Shown here one piece after another: positions 63,558 to 64,000 of a stretch of DNA of 64,000 nt. Below the pieces are notes generated by a model that had not been told where the DNA came from, did no database searches, and saw only the letters and a list, made by a program, of their open reading frames with translations. Source of the DNA: Francisella endosymbiont of Ornithodoros moubata (GTDB lineage: Bacteria > Pseudomonadota > Gammaproteobacteria > Francisellales > Francisellaceae); assembly GCA_002095075.2 (NCBI GenBank), contig LVCE01000004.1, positions 124,001 through 188,000 of the forward strand. The letters are read 5' to 3'. The translations under genes were made by a program, and so were the position numbers. The first letter of the stretch is position 1; every line of letters starts with the position of its first letter.

Positions 63558-64000
63558 TTAAGATTTTTCTATCATAATATCTAATACTTCGATGATTTTA
63601 CTCTCAGTATCAATAACCATTTCTGTATGAATTTTTTCAAATTCTTTTACTATATGATCGTTGCGCTTTTTATCATCAAACAATCTTTTTAATTCGCTAA
63701 ATAAATTATCTGCTGTACAGTCTTCTTGTATTAATTCTTTAACGATTTCGCTTTTGTGCAAGATATTAGGGAAAGCCCAATAACTATGGTTACCAATAAG
63801 GATTTTGCCAATAAAAGCTGAAAGCCATGATAACTTATAACCTACAACCATAGGTAGTTTACATAGCATAGCCTCCAATGTTGCTGTTCCTGATGCTAAT
63901 AAACTCAAATCAGATGCTTTTAAAACTTCATGCGAACTTGCTTCAAAAACTTCAATCCCTAGATCATCAATTTGCTGCTTATATTTAGCAAATAGTGGTT
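63558..64000 (-). CDS. lpxB: Lipid-A-disaccharide synthase LpxB (5' part outside the window)
   Basis: GT19 enzyme that joins UDP-2,3-diacyl-GlcN and lipid X to the lipid A disaccharide. Only the C-terminal 147 residues are in the window: YKQQIDDLGIEVFEASSHEV, SDLSLLASGTATLEAMLCKL, PMVVGYKLSWLSAFIGKILI and FPNILHKSEIVKELIQEDCT. SGTATLEA and the NIL...E..QE region are the nucleotide-binding and substrate motifs of LpxB. The frame continues to the window edge. A 59-nt gap separates it from the zipA-like gene on the same strand. Confidence 0.92.
   Translation of the reverse strand, partial: PLFAKYKQQIDDLGIEVFEASSHEVLKASDLSLLASGTATLEAMLCKLPMVVGYKLSWLSAFIGKILIGNHSYWAFPNILHKSEIVKELIQEDCTADNLFSELKRLFDDKKRNDHIVKEFEKIHTEMVIDTESKIIEVLDIMIEKS

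Overview
The window reads as a low-GC gammaproteobacterial chromosome of the genus Francisella. The pointers are a monomeric NADP isocitrate dehydrogenase, an acyl-CoA-binding-protein/FadB fusion, a NadV-type nicotinamide salvage enzyme, a phosphatidylcholine synthase, a wbtA/wbtB/wbtC-like O-antigen core, and the lepB-rnc-truB-rnr block behind a QseB/PmrA-like regulator. About two dozen genes are broken by frameshifts, nonsense codons or truncation. This suggests a host-adapted lineage, perhaps a fish-associated one such as F. noatunensis. The species is inferred, not shown.

Layout. (1) 1-13690, minus strand: an O-antigen/surface-glycan block made almost wholly of sugar-nucleotide synthesis genes. 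From downstream to upstream these are a complete CMP-pseudaminic acid set (pseI partial, a pseG-pseH fusion, pseF, pseC, pseB), a complete dTDP-L-rhamnose set (rmlB, D, C, A), a GDP-L-fucose set (fcl, gmd, manC), then a wbtC-like reductase and the initiating sugar-phosphate transferase wbtB. (2) 13842-16588, plus strand: two decayed membrane glycosyltransferase genes between wbtB and wbtA. (3) 16585-25038, minus: the WbpM/WbtA-type dehydratase, a five-lesion hrpA pseudogene, icd and a broken arsC-like gene. (4) 25258-33753, plus: a fatty-acid beta-oxidation operon in which the acyl-CoA ligase is broken but fadE, the ACBP-FadB fusion and fadA are intact. (5) 33746-44401, minus: a graveyard holding MFS, DUF465, ornithine cyclodeaminase and CtlX-like relics, unassigned relics (one with a FYVE-like cysteine/histidine motif), and a four-gene LpoB/CsgG-like envelope locus in which every gene is broken. 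Only nadV is intact here.

(6) 45194-50150: an SH3-like periplasmic protein divergent from an intact OmpR/EnvZ-type two-component pair, then three broken lipid-related genes (FAD oxidoreductase, DUF1365, acyl desaturase). (7) 50133-56163, minus: the rnr-truB-rnc-lepB-qseB housekeeping operon with a truncated proC behind it. (8) 56270-60952, plus: rdgB, waaA, ispA, pcs, a frameshifted PPK2 gene, and a tRNA with a CAU anticodon and a near-consensus promoter. (9) 60953-64000: a broken VOC gene and a broken LysR regulator, then a ZipA-like gene and the 3' part of lpxB.

How it fits together. The intact genes favour the cell surface (four activated sugars, Kdo transfer, lipid A, phosphatidylcholine) and core RNA and cell-division functions. 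Losses fall on catabolism, transport, regulation and accessory envelope proteins. No glycosyltransferases, flippase or polymerase for the glycan are intact in the window, so they probably lie beyond the left edge.
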